The notes: generated from the letters alone by a model not told the origin. Counted from the first letter of the stretch, positions 1-8,562 are shown. The stretch is DNA of 64,000 nucleotides from an uncultured Clostridia bacterium (GCA_947038565.1 CAMQWP010000002.1:124001-188000), one strand, 5' to 3'. Numbers and translations are program-made.

Positions 1-595
1 AAAGACCGAAGTCAGCAACAGTAGTATTAGAAGACAATATAGCGTCTCTAATAATATCTGTATTTACATTAATTCCGTTAACTATACCATCAGCACCAGA
101 ATTCTGCAAGAAGATATTAAGTGCGTGAGAAGATTTCTCACTGATTGTCCAGCTAGCTTCAAAAACTACTGGTTGACCAATCATGTCTTCTAACATTTTA
201 GCGATCTCACCGAAAGTACCACCGAACACATTACCATCAAGCATTAATTCACCAGCTTCGTTTACGAAACCACTGCTAATCAATGCGCTAATCTGCTCAG
301 AAGAGAAATCTGCAAGATTTAAGGTATAGAAATAACCTTGAGTACCGTACAAAATATCATACGCACCCGGTATATTTATCAAAAACATACCAAAAGCCAT
401 AGCAAGTAGTAGATTAGGCTCAAATTTCTTAGAAATAGCTAAGAAAAGCAATAGACAAGAAACAGCGATCATAACTAGATTCAATACAACATCTGTATTA
501 AAAACAGCAAGACCAGTACTCTTCCAAAGATTTTCTAGAGATTCTAAGATACCGCCCGTTTCACCACCGCTTAAAGCGATAGAAAAATTAAACAT
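1..595 (-). CDS. Na+-translocating decarboxylase beta subunit, N-terminal part (runs off the window)
   Basis: I translated this open frame by hand from ATG at 595 (GGAGG-type site at about 603-608) to the window edge, about 198 codons. The N-terminus has a short amphipathic stretch, then a hydrophobic segment and the phrase KKFEPNLLLAMAFGMFLINIP, which matches the KxFEPLLLLPIGFGxLLxNIP signature of OadB/MmdB/GcdB subunits. That subunit is the membrane channel that couples carboxybiotin decarboxylation to Na+ export. A polar loop of about 115 residues then precedes a DFG that I equate tentatively with the family's TDFGPL motif. The next three genes supply the other subunits. The C-terminal ion-translocating core lies outside the window, so the substrate (methylmalonyl-CoA, oxaloacetate or glutaconyl-CoA) cannot be decided here. 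Confidence 0.78.
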   Translation of the reverse strand, partial: MFNFSIALSGGETGGILESLENLWKSTGLAVFNTDVVLNLVMIAVSCLLLFLAISKKFEPNLLLAMAFGMFLINIPGAYDILYGTQGYFYTLNLADFSSEQISALISSGFVNEAGELMLDGNVFGGTFGEIAKMLEDMIGQPVVFEASWTISEKSSHALNIFLQNSGADGIVNGINVNTDIIRDAILSSNTTVADFGL

Positions 596-613
596 TACGA
601 CCTCCTAAGTCTT

Positions 614-970
614 TTAGGCAATAGTGAAAAGAACATCACCAGCACCAACAGTAGCACCTTTAGTAACGGCTACAGTTACAACACCGTCTTTATGAGCTGA
701 CATATTATTTTCCATTTTCATTGCCTCAAGAACGACAACAACGTCACCCTTTTTAACAGTAACACCATCAACAACTGAAACGCCAAGGATAACACCAGGC
801 ATTGGAGAAGGGAATGGAGAGCCAGCGCCAACTGGTTTAGCTACAGCTACAGGAGCTGATGCAACAGGTGCAGCAGTGAATGCTACTGGAGCAGCAGTAT
901 TAGAACCGCCTACTTCTTCTACTTCAACAACGAAATTTTTTCCGTCTACATTAATATTAAATTTACGCAT
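614..970 (-). CDS. biotin carboxyl carrier subunit of Na+-pumping decarboxylase
   Basis: A 118-residue protein with a short N-terminal strand region, an Ala/Pro/Val-rich flexible linker (about residues 24-50) and a C-terminal biotinyl domain. The biotinylation motif EAMKMEN is intact, with the acceptor at Lys85, and the PMPG turn typical of these domains is at about 57-60. It carries CO2 from the carboxyltransferase to the membrane beta subunit. Only 18 bp separate it from the beta gene and 15 bp from the gamma gene, so co-transcription is near certain. The family is shared by methylmalonyl-CoA, oxaloacetate and glutaconyl-CoA decarboxylases, so the domain does not reveal the substrate. Confidence 0.93.
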   Translation of the reverse strand: MRKFNINVDGKNFVVEVEEVGGSNTAAPVAFTAAPVASAPVAVAKPVGAGSPFPSPMPGVILGVSVVDGVTVKKGDVVVVLEAMKMENNMSAHKDGVVTVAVTKGATVGAGDVLFTIA

Positions 971-985
971 AATTATAAGTCTCCT

Positions 986-1546
986 TTAGTTTAAATGTTT
1001 AATAGTACGCACTTTGAATTTAACTTTTCTTTCAGCGCACTCTTGCTCAGTCGCAATAGCGATAGCGGCAGTAATAGCAGCAATAAGTCTTGGATCAGTA
1101 ACGATATCACCATTAGCACAAACGCAATCATTTTGAGTAGCGTCTGTAGCTTCTGTACTTTTAGCTTTTTGAGAAGCCTTAAGGTCACTGATAGCCTTTA
1201 GCATAATAGGTTTAGTAACAGTATTAAACTCAGCTTTAATCTTCGCAAGCTCAGATTTAGCGTCCTGTTTAGTTATTTCTTTTCTTTGCTCGCTGATATA
1301 AATATCATTAAGAGCCTCGTCACGAGTGTCGATAAATGATTTCTTAAGCGATGCAACTTCTGCACGATTGCCTCTGAAAATCAACATCATAGCATCCCAC
1401 TTATCCATATAAGTATTTGAGAATTTAAGAAGTTTAACGATACCAACTAGAAATAAAAGAATTAAGAATACTACTACAACACCGATCAACACTACTATAC
1501 CAGGGTTAACTGTATTCGCCGCAGCGAATAGTAAATTATTAATCAT
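986..1546 (-). CDS. Na+-pumping decarboxylase gamma/delta subunit (OadG/MmdD-like)
   Basis: A 186-residue protein with one N-terminal membrane helix (about residues 14-38, rich in Val/Ile/Leu) followed by a charged helical stalk and a C-terminal segment DPRLIAAITAAIAIATEQE. Small decarboxylase gamma subunits often end in such an Ala/Ile-rich helix followed by a basic tail (here RKVKFKVRTIKHL). The usual role is to anchor the soluble carboxyltransferase to the membrane subunit and aid assembly. At 186 residues it is longer than the common 80-120; the extra length is the charged middle section. Position between the carrier and carboxyltransferase genes supports the assignment more strongly than sequence alone. 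Confidence 0.75.
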   Translation of the reverse strand: MINNLLFAAANTVNPGIVVLIGVVVVFLILLFLVGIVKLLKFSNTYMDKWDAMMLIFRGNRAEVASLKKSFIDTRDEALNDIYISEQRKEITKQDAKSELAKIKAEFNTVTKPIMLKAISDLKASQKAKSTEATDATQNDCVCANGDIVTDPRLIAAITAAIAIATEQECAERKVKFKVRTIKHLN

Positions 1547-1558
1547 AATATGTACTCC

Positions 1559-2956
1559 TTATACACCAAGCAACATCATAAGCGCACTAGCGATATAAGG
1601 ACGCATAGTAGAAAGCTCGATGATATTATCAATATAGCCGTCTTTAGCACTGATAAATGGATTAGCCTGAAGCTCAGCATACTTAGCAGCTAGCTTATCA
1701 CGCATTTCTCCAGCCTTAAGCTCTTCTGGGTAAGCGATACTTACAGCAGCTTGGCTTGTGATAGGACTGATCTCAGCATTAACACCAGCGATAGAGTAAT
1801 CAAAACCGATACCCTTTGATGCAAATAATGTGTAAGCCATACCGATAGCTTTACCAGTGATAACGCTTATCATAGGACAAGTGCTACTATTGATAGCTAC
1901 CATAAGTTTAGCGATTTTCTTAGAAAGACCACTAACCTCATCAGCAAGAGTAGACTTGATACCTAAACAATCTACAAGAGATATGATAGGAAGACCATTG
2001 CTACTAGCTTTTTCAACGAAATTAAGAGCCTTATCGATACCAGCCATAGAAACATAACCGTCATTGATAGAGCTGTCAAAAGCTAAAATACCTACTGGAA
2101 CAGAGTTAATAAGAGTGTAAACAGTCTGAACTTCAGCAGCAAACTTAGGGCTTGCAGCTAAGAACTTACCATTATCAGCAATTGCAGTAAGAGCAACGCT
2201 AACACTATAAGCCTTATCAAGAGCTGGAGTCTCACGATTTGCATCGTCAGTACAGTCACTAACCTCACTAGATAATACTTTTAAAACGTCGCCGATTATC
2301 GCTACAAGCTCTTTATCAGTCTTGTAAGTAAAGTCGCAAACATCAGAGTTTAATGCGTGAGCATCAGCACCAAGAATGTTATTGATTTTAGGATAATCAT
2401 ACTCTTTAGAAGCAATAGCTTGAGGAGAGTCAACGCTGATTATAGCATCTTTTGAGCTAGCGATCACGAAATCAGCCATACTAGCTAAGCTCGCCATCAT
2501 ACCTACAGCAACGCCCTTGATCACACAAATGTGAGGAACGCTTTCTTTAGCATGATTTAGACCAGCAATAACCTGAGCATAAGACTCAAGCATTCTCACG
2601 CCCTCGCCTACTCTAGCACCACTACAATCGATAAACGAAACAATAGGAGTACCAGTTTGGATAGCCTTACTGATCACCTTATTGATTTTTACTGCATGTG
2701 CCTCGCTGAAACTACCTTTCATTACCTCTTGATTTTGTGCGAATAAATGCACAGGAGTCTCGTTAATAGTTGCATAACCAGTAACTACACCCTCACCTAG
2801 AGCCTCTGAACCGTCAAGGAAAGACTTACCAGCAGTGAAAACATCAGTCTCTACGAAACTGCCATCGTCAATTACTTTAGATAAAAAATCTTTAACCTTT
2901 TTTGTAGCTTTGTCGATAGCTTTGATGTTGTCTTGTAACATCTTGTTGTTGTCCAT
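1559..2956 (-). CDS. biotin-dependent acyl-CoA carboxyltransferase (decarboxylase alpha-type)
   Basis: A 465-residue protein of the carboxyl transferase family (PCC-beta/MmdA type), with two crotonase-like halves. The N-half contains SFIDCSGARVGEGVRMLESY and a glycine-rich GVAVGMMASLA turn; the C-half repeats the pattern with GKAIGMAYTL, as in the oxyanion-hole regions of this family. It would move the carboxyl group from an acyl-CoA to biotin on the adjacent carrier protein. It is about 45 residues shorter than usual MmdA (roughly 510), and several family stretches are divergent. I chose ATG at 2956 because GGAGG at 2962-2966 is correctly spaced for it; an ATG at 2968 overlaps that site. Substrate not assigned. 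Confidence 0.82.
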   Translation of the reverse strand: MDNNKMLQDNIKAIDKATKKVKDFLSKVIDDGSFVETDVFTAGKSFLDGSEALGEGVVTGYATINETPVHLFAQNQEVMKGSFSEAHAVKINKVISKAIQTGTPIVSFIDCSGARVGEGVRMLESYAQVIAGLNHAKESVPHICVIKGVAVGMMASLASMADFVIASSKDAIISVDSPQAIASKEYDYPKINNILGADAHALNSDVCDFTYKTDKELVAIIGDVLKVLSSEVSDCTDDANRETPALDKAYSVSVALTAIADNGKFLAASPKFAAEVQTVYTLINSVPVGILAFDSSINDGYVSMAGIDKALNFVEKASSNGLPIISLVDCLGIKSTLADEVSGLSKKIAKLMVAINSSTCPMISVITGKAIGMAYTLFASKGIGFDYSIAGVNAEISPITSQAAVSIAYPEELKAGEMRDKLAAKYAELQANPFISAKDGYIDNIIELSTMRPYIASALMMLLGV

Positions 2957-3457
2957 TTTTACCTCCATGAAATATGATTATTAAAAAATATATTATAATA
3001 TTAATTACAATATTAATGTAAGAGTTATCATTATCACGTCGTACAAGAAGTATAACGCTCTTTGAAAGCTCTTGACTATAAAATAGCAAGCGAATACTGA
3101 TAAAACCTCACTTGCCTAATCCAATCCATAACAATAAAGCTACAAACTGTCTAAAACAATGCAAAATCATACAAGCAAACATCTACAAACCTAACCAAAA
3201 ACTTTAAATATGTAAACTGCTATATAATACAGTGTTTACATATTTAAAATATAAGGCAAATTGATAGATTTAGTCATATTTTGATAGCAAAACTAACAAA
3301 ATTACACTAACTCTCACATATACCATTATAGAGACTAACGCATAAATAAGCAAGCATTTTGACCAATTATATTATTTTTTTTTATCATCATAACTATATA
3401 GCTATTATACTCCAGTATTAAACATATTACAGGCATACTCTCCTATCTAAACTTAAA
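2957..3457. other. 500-bp non-coding gap upstream of the decarboxylase genes
   Basis: No credible reading frame with a ribosome-binding site is visible. The gap holds the likely leader of the decarboxylase operon and one strong inverted repeat (listed separately). The DNA is very AT-rich and I could not pick a convincing promoter. Confidence 0.6.
3203..3248. repeat. perfect 15-bp inverted repeat with TATAAT in the loop
   Basis: Left arm TTTAAATATGTAAAC (3203-3217) and right arm GTTTACATATTTAAA (3234-3248) are exact reverse complements, separated by 16 bp that contain TATAAT (3223-3228). No T-run follows either arm, so it does not look like a terminator. An operator or a DNA-structure element is possible. 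Confidence 0.7.
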
Positions 3458-3483
3458 AAATGCTCCGATATTATCGGAGCATT
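3458..3483 (-). terminator. intrinsic terminator of the ABC exporter gene
   Basis: An 11-13 bp stem built on TGCTCCGATA and its complement with a minimal loop, followed on the - strand by a run of six T. It lies 14 bp past the stop of the ABC gene at 3497. Confidence 0.85.
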
Positions 3484-3496
3484 TCGAAGAATTATT

Positions 3497-5194
3497 TCAT
3501 CTCACACTTCTATATGACAAAAACTTTTTTGACCCATAAAGCGAAGCACTATCTCCCTCTTCAACTATGGATCCATCTTCTATAATAAATATTCTATCAT
3601 ACATAGGTAAAGTGTCCTCATTGAACTTATGACATACATTGACTATAGTTTTATCAAGACATAAAATATTTTTCTCTATTATCTCCGAAGTTTTCTTATC
3701 TAAAGCACTAGTCACCTCGTCTAGAAGCAATATATCAGAGTCACGATAAAGTGACCTAGCAAGATTAATTCTTAATTTTTCACCACCTGATACTTGATTT
3801 ACCTCTTCGTCAATAATAGTTTCAATTTTATTTGGCAGTTTATCAACGAAATCTTCAAGCATTACAAGTTTTAGAACTTTAGTCATCTTATCTGAATCAT
3901 TATCAAATTTAAAATCAATATTTTCCTTCAGTGAGCGATTAAAGAGATATCCTGCCTGTTGACAGTAAGCAACTGATGTATTAATTTGACTCTCTGAATA
4001 ATTATCATAATTAACATTATCAATTTTTATGATACCTGTATAATCATCATAAAACTTGCATATAAGTTTTAATATAGTGGACTTTCCTGATCCACTTTTA
4101 CCTATGATAAGATACTTACCTTTATTCTTTATCTTTATGTTTAAGCTATTAATAATAATCCTGTCCTCATCATTCTGATACTTAAAACTAACATTTTCTA
4201 AGCTAATAACATCATTGAAAGAAATTTCATTATTCCTGTCATCAATCTCTCTATCAACCACCTCCTCAACGGCGTCTCTAAGGCTTGTCATACTTACCAT
4301 TTGAGTTACTACCCATGAGCAATTTAGAATAGCACCGTAGAAAGTCATACCGATAGAATAAATTGACAATACTGACCCCACAAGCACTTCATCTATAGTC
4401 ACAAGGTAACATGTAAATAAAATTAATGCTAGCGTTGCAATAGATCTAATAAATGTACTTATACCACCAGCAATGCTATTTACAAAATTGAATTTTTTTC
4501 CCTGTTCAAGGTTACATCTATTAAATGAAGAAATGCTATCAGAACATACCTTCTCCGCATTATTATTTTTTATAATACTAACTCCTAGTAAATTTTCTTT
4601 AAGTGATCTTATATAGTCCTTATTAGCATTAGACACTCTGCCAATAGATTTATCAAGCGGTTTTTTTATAAATAAAGGCATAATAGCCATAATCAATGTA
4701 AATCCAACCATGCTTAGAGCAATTCGCCAGTCAAGATACAACGCAGCTCCAAAAGCTATAACAACTGTGAAAAGCCCCTCAATGAAATAACTTGTGCAAT
4801 CCGCATAACAAAATACAACTCGGCGGACATCTTGAGTTAGATTATTTATATACCTTGAACTGTCTTCATTAGATAACAATGAGTATTTAGTTGCAAGCAG
4901 TTTATTGATATACCTATTACGAAGTTTAAATATATTTTTGTCGACCATATTTGACTCTTTATAGCCCTTAAGCCAAAAAAGGATAGCGTATACAATAGTC
5001 ACGACAATAGTTACAACTATAGTCACAGTCATATCCTGAAATGTTTTACCGATAGACACTAATGATATTAAACTACCATATAATAATGCAGTTGCGATAC
5101 CTAGCCCACTAACTAGTATAGATATACATGTAGTAGACCAAAAATCCAGCTGATCATGAACAGCTAATTTAAAGTTCTTGAGCATCCTCTTCAT
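3497..5194 (-). CDS. ABC exporter, fused permease and ATPase
   Basis: A 565-residue half-transporter. The first 300 residues or so hold about six hydrophobic segments of a type I exporter membrane domain, followed by a nucleotide-binding domain. Walker A GKSGSGKST is at about 365-373, the Q-loop at CQQAGYLFN, the signature VSGGEKLRINLARSL at about 468, Walker B ILLLDE at about 488 and the switch histidine in VCHK at about 521. All catalytic residues seem present. It would work as a homodimer, or with an unlinked partner, to export lipid, peptide or drug. No bacteriocin or processing gene is adjacent, so the cargo is unknown. It is a single-gene unit with its own promoter and terminator. Confidence 0.85.
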   Translation of the reverse strand: MKRMLKNFKLAVHDQLDFWSTTCISILVSGLGIATALLYGSLISLVSIGKTFQDMTVTIVVTIVVTIVYAILFWLKGYKESNMVDKNIFKLRNRYINKLLATKYSLLSNEDSSRYINNLTQDVRRVVFCYADCTSYFIEGLFTVVIAFGAALYLDWRIALSMVGFTLIMAIMPLFIKKPLDKSIGRVSNANKDYIRSLKENLLGVSIIKNNNAEKVCSDSISSFNRCNLEQGKKFNFVNSIAGGISTFIRSIATLALILFTCYLVTIDEVLVGSVLSIYSIGMTFYGAILNCSWVVTQMVSMTSLRDAVEEVVDREIDDRNNEISFNDVISLENVSFKYQNDEDRIIINSLNIKIKNKGKYLIIGKSGSGKSTILKLICKFYDDYTGIIKIDNVNYDNYSESQINTSVAYCQQAGYLFNRSLKENIDFKFDNDSDKMTKVLKLVMLEDFVDKLPNKIETIIDEEVNQVSGGEKLRINLARSLYRDSDILLLDEVTSALDKKTSEIIEKNILCLDKTIVNVCHKFNEDTLPMYDRIFIIEDGSIVEEGDSASLYGSKKFLSYRSVR

Positions 5195-5232
5195 ATCAAT
5201 AATCCCCCCGACTATATTCTATTTATATTTTA

Positions 5233-5261
5233 ACTATAACATGAAAAACAATAAAAGTCAA
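5233..5261 (-). promoter_or_regulatory. sigma-A-type promoter for the ABC exporter gene
   Basis: On the - strand: -35 TTGACT (5256-5261), 17-bp spacer, -10 TATAGT (5233-5238), about 40 bp upstream of the ATG at 5194. Confidence 0.65.
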
Positions 5262-5301
5262 TAACGCAAATATCATAATCAATGCATAAAATGTCAAACA
5301 A

Positions 5302-5334
5302 AAAGCCCTCTATATATAATGTATAGAGGGCTTT
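5302..5334 (-). terminator. intrinsic terminator after the SGNH hydrolase
   Basis: Stem AAGCCCTCTATA paired with TATAGAGGGCTT, followed by TTTTTG on the - strand, 24 bp past the stop codon at 5358. Confidence 0.85.
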
Positions 5335-5357
5335 GATTATTTAGTTAATATTTTAGA

Positions 5358-6140
5358 TTATATTCTCTTGCTGAATATAAGCTCTTCTAATGCTTCACGC
5401 ATTACTACATAACCATTGATGTTAGGATGCAATCCATCATAAGTGTACTCTTCTTTCAAGTTACCTTTATCATCAGTAAAACGATCGTAAGTATATATAA
5501 ATTCTACTTTTTGCTCTGCGCACATAGTATCATATAAAGCATTTAACTTAATAGTATCTTCATTAAGGTTATATTTTCTAAATGGAGCAGTGCCTTTCTC
5601 GTAAGCTGGCAACACTGACTGCACATAAATATCCATCTCATAGTTATTAGCTGTAGCATCAGCTTGAAGACCATCAATTATTTCAGATAAATAACCATTA
5701 ATCTCTTCGATTGTTGCATTATAAGAAATATCATTGATACCAATTAAGATAATAACGATAGAAGGCTGAAGAGTAGTAACATTTGTTAATCTATCACGCA
5801 TACAAATAGCAGTATCGCCACTGATACCTCTATTAAAGACACGATCAGGAGTAGCACTCTTATACGGATACATATCATTTACTGGAGCGATTTCAGTAAT
5901 AGAATCACCAAAGAATACTAATCTTTCCTCACCCTCGACAAGAGTATCAGCTAACTTCTCGTTTTGCAAGTCAAAGTTTTCTTTTTTAGTTTGCTTGTAC
6001 TGATCATAAGTACCATAAATAGAAGTCCTACTAACAGCTTTAGAAATAGGTGGGATGATCAATCCTAGTAACAATCCTAGTGCTAGAACAGCAAGCATAG
6101 CAATTATTATCTCGCGATAATATTTTTTTATTTTTTCCAT
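5358..6140 (-). CDS. membrane-anchored SGNH/GDSL-family hydrolase
   Basis: A 260-residue protein with an N-terminal membrane helix (about residues 10-34) and an extracellular SGNH domain. Block I is VFFGDSITE with the nucleophilic Ser, block II RGISGDTA with the Gly, block III ILIGINDIS with the Asn, and block V DGLHPN with the catalytic Asp and His. The family comprises lipases, esterases and acetyl-hydrolases acting on acyl esters, often on cell-wall or capsule sugars. The substrate cannot be read from sequence. It is a single-gene unit with a strong promoter and terminator, between an exporter and a membrane protein, consistent with a cell-envelope role. Confidence 0.88.
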   Translation of the reverse strand: MEKIKKYYREIIIAMLAVLALGLLLGLIIPPISKAVSRTSIYGTYDQYKQTKKENFDLQNEKLADTLVEGEERLVFFGDSITEIAPVNDMYPYKSATPDRVFNRGISGDTAICMRDRLTNVTTLQPSIVIILIGINDISYNATIEEINGYLSEIIDGLQADATANNYEMDIYVQSVLPAYEKGTAPFRKYNLNEDTIKLNALYDTMCAEQKVEFIYTYDRFTDDKGNLKEEYTYDGLHPNINGYVVMREALEELIFSKRI

Positions 6141-6172
6141 AAATCCCCTTTTAGTAATGTATTTTCTAAATT

Positions 6173-6201
6173 ATTATACCATACTAAGACATTCGAGTCA
6201 A
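6173..6201 (-). promoter_or_regulatory. strong sigma-A-type promoter for the SGNH hydrolase
   Basis: On the - strand: -35 TTGACT (6196-6201), 17-bp spacer ending in TGG (an extended -10), -10 TATAAT (6173-6178), about 33 bp upstream of the ATG. Confidence 0.75.
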
Positions 6202-6279
6202 TAAAATTGATATAATAAATTATTATTTTCTTGATATATTATAGATTATTTATACAGATTTTTACATTTGAATAATATC

Positions 6280-7320
6280 TTAAACATCATTATTTTCGAC
6301 TGTGGTGTCGTTGCCTGTTATTAACGTATTATTATTATCAATATCATCAATACTATCAATTGGCATAGAGCAAACTAATTTTTCGCCCTCAAACAATCCA
6401 TTTAAAGAACGGCTATTCAGTATCCTAGGTCCACACATCATAAACAATGTCATCCAGACGCAAAGACTAAAATATCCAGTATGCCAAATCATAAATCCAA
6501 CCCCGCCCCATGTACCGAAATCATGAGTTACATCCACGACCGTAAATGCGTCAACTATAGCCTGCCAGCCATATCTAATCTCTGGAATTGGTATATCCAT
6601 TTGAAGCTGAGCAATAGCCACAGGCCAATACTCGATAGGCAAATGAAAACCAAGGGAATAAATACAATATCCAACGCAGAAAGCTGCGAAAAATACTGTC
6701 ATAACTCTAAACATGAACATGCGTTTTTTCATCTCATTTTCTTTAAAAGAAAATACTCTCACGCACTGCATGATAGATAATGGAAGTATCGCTAGAAAAG
6801 CAAGTCCCCACAGGGTTTCTTCTATAGCAAAAAGCACGTGTATCTTTGTAATTGTCGCACTTGTTGCGAAAAACTGAGCGATGAAAAGACATGAGATAAA
6901 GAAGTAAGGAGCAATTTTTTCATAACTAACAACAGCTTTACTAGGAGCAGGTCTTCCACACACTGATGGCACCTGTTCAGATATTTTCATAAGCGTAAGC
7001 ACTATCACGCTAGCGTAAGAAAGCTCTGCAAAAATAGCCATACATCTAATGAAAAGTGAGCTATTAAAGAATGTATCAAACCAAGCAAGCTGATCAAGAT
7101 AACTTGATACAAACACAGTCCTATACGAACCAATAATTACGAATATAGTACCAAATACAAGCATCATTAGTCTATACTTATCGTGTAGTACTCCAGCTTT
7201 AATACTTTTGTACCATATAAAACCACCTATAGATAAATTAGCCACACTAATTGCAACCAAAATCCCCCACCATGGCCATGCCCAAGCAGTATTTGATGCT
7301 GATAAAAAATTCATTATCAT
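6280..7320 (-). CDS. polytopic membrane protein, family not recognised
   Basis: A 346-residue protein I do not recognise. About seven hydrophobic segments are visible, starting at about residue 18 (ILVAISVANLSIGGFIW) and ending near 285-300 (YFSLCVWMTLFMMCG). They are joined by short loops that include an aromatic-rich FGTWGGVGFMIWHTGYF stretch. The last 50 residues are soluble, acidic and Asn/Asp-rich. There is no transporter, kinase or enzyme motif that I can name. ATG at 7320 has GGAGG at the right spacing (7326-7330 region). It stands alone, between an SGNH hydrolase and a divergently transcribed YugP-family gene. Confidence 0.75.
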   Translation of the reverse strand: MIMNFLSASNTAWAWPWWGILVAISVANLSIGGFIWYKSIKAGVLHDKYRLMMLVFGTIFVIIGSYRTVFVSSYLDQLAWFDTFFNSSLFIRCMAIFAELSYASVIVLTLMKISEQVPSVCGRPAPSKAVVSYEKIAPYFFISCLFIAQFFATSATITKIHVLFAIEETLWGLAFLAILPLSIMQCVRVFSFKENEMKKRMFMFRVMTVFFAAFCVGYCIYSLGFHLPIEYWPVAIAQLQMDIPIPEIRYGWQAIVDAFTVVDVTHDFGTWGGVGFMIWHTGYFSLCVWMTLFMMCGPRILNSRSLNGLFEGEKLVCSMPIDSIDDIDNNNTLITGNDTTVENNDV

Positions 7321-7403
7321 AATTACCTCCTATGTAAAAACTTAATTTATTAATTAGTATAGTATATAATATTATAATAATATATATCTATATTACTATT
7401 ACA

Positions 7404-7432
7404 ATATTAAACCATTTACGTATTTTTGTCAA
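7404..7432 (-). promoter_or_regulatory. candidate promoter for the 346-residue membrane protein
   Basis: On the - strand: consensus -35 TTGACA (7427-7432), 17-bp spacer, weak -10 TAATAT (7404-7409). The leader would be about 75 nt. Confidence 0.5.
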
Positions 7433-7635
7433 GGTAAAATAATGCTTATACTAAATTTAAACAATGAAACTTAATATTTTAATGATTACTGATATAATCA
7501 CTCTAGTTTATATTGCAACACTAAATATTATATAAAACCTAAAACTTATCTTTTTGCTTGATGATTAATAGACGATAAAATATTGTTCGCAATAAGTACA
7601 AATATGTGCATTATGTAAAAAGTGTGTAAAAACTA

Positions 7636-7664
7636 TTGTTAATTTTGTAAAAAAATGGTATAAT
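7636..7664 (+). promoter_or_regulatory. extended -10 promoter for the YugP-family gene
   Basis: -35 TTGTTA (7636-7641), 17-bp spacer, TGG directly before -10 TATAAT (7659-7664). GGAGG follows at about 7686, just ahead of ATG 7698. Confidence 0.75.
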
Positions 7665-7697
7665 TTGTAAAATAAATTATTCACTGGAGGTAAATCA

Positions 7698-8465
7698 ATG
7701 TTTTTAGCAATAAGTTTAACAGACCCATTAATGTTAGTAATATTAGCACTAGGTGCTATCATTTTACTTGTAGCAGTTGCTGCATGTATAGTAAATTTCT
7801 TAGTTTATTTCAGGTACTTTGTCTACAACAAAAAAAATAGCGCTGATCAATCTGGTTTTGAGGCAGCAAGGCAAATGCTTGACAACCTTGGCATGACTGA
7901 ATACAACGTACAGAAATGTGGATTTTTCCGTATGATGATTTTCGGAAACTCATACTCACCTGGAAAGAAAACTATTTTCTTAAGAGGTAGCATTATGAAT
8001 ACAAGAAGTATTACTGCGGTTGCCATGGCTTGCCAAAAGGTAGGACTTGCAGTACTTCATCATAATAATGATAAACAGTTTATATCTAGATACAAATTAA
8101 TGTTTATTACAGTGATCGGACCACACACTATCTTACCATTGCTTATCATCGGACTTGCTCTTGATCTTATAGTATTCTTTAGTGGTAGTTTGATATTTAC
8201 ACTAGTAGCTTTATTTGCTGGACTTGCATTATTCATATGCTCTGGAGTGTTTACATTCTTGCAAATCCCAGTCGAGAAAAATGCTGTTAAGATAGCAGAG
8301 AAAACTATGATCGACTTCAATATGCTTGATCAAGCTCAGCTTGTAAAAGTACGCAAGATTTACTCTGTATACATACTTAATTTTATCCTTGCATTTATCA
8401 TGCAAATACTACAAGCTATCAGAGTTATTTTGCAGATCGTATATGTATTTGCTGGTGATAAATAA
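7698..8465 (+). CDS. YugP-family membrane protein lacking the HExxH protease motif (pseudoprotease)
   Basis: A 255-residue protein that aligns by eye with the YugP neutral zinc metallopeptidase family. An N-terminal membrane helix (about 10-38) is followed by SGFEAARQMLDNLG (family TGAETARRILDxNGL), YSPGKKTIFLRG (family YDPxxxVVRLSE), TRSITAVAMACQKVGLAVLHH (family SISAISVASHEVGHALQHQ) and IPVEKNA at 190-196 (family LPVEFNA), then C-terminal helices. The catalytic HEVGH is QKVGL (residues 113-117), so both zinc histidines and the catalytic Glu are gone, while the downstream Glu193 remains. Proteolysis is therefore unlikely. It is intact and well expressed by the look of its signals, so it is not simply a decaying gene. 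It may act as a scaffold or a decoy for a true YugP. Confidence 0.8.
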   Translation: MFLAISLTDPLMLVILALGAIILLVAVAACIVNFLVYFRYFVYNKKNSADQSGFEAARQMLDNLGMTEYNVQKCGFFRMMIFGNSYSPGKKTIFLRGSIMNTRSITAVAMACQKVGLAVLHHNNDKQFISRYKLMFITVIGPHTILPLLIIGLALDLIVFFSGSLIFTLVALFAGLALFICSGVFTFLQIPVEKNAVKIAEKTMIDFNMLDQAQLVKVRKIYSVYILNFILAFIMQILQAIRVILQIVYVFAGDK

Positions 8466-8562
8466 GCACATATCATTACAGAATCACAAATATATATTAC
8501 AATCAACATTACATGATTAATTGCAATTATTAGATAATTTTCAATAATACATAACTAAATAC

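Noticed and set aside
2892-3089. 65-residue - strand frame upstream of the carboxyltransferase
   Set aside because: It overlaps the 5' end of the real gene in another frame and has no start signal.
7698-8465. Calling this gene an active zinc metallopeptidase by homology alone
   Set aside because: The HExxH motif is absent (QKVGL in its place), so an active-protease label would be wrong.
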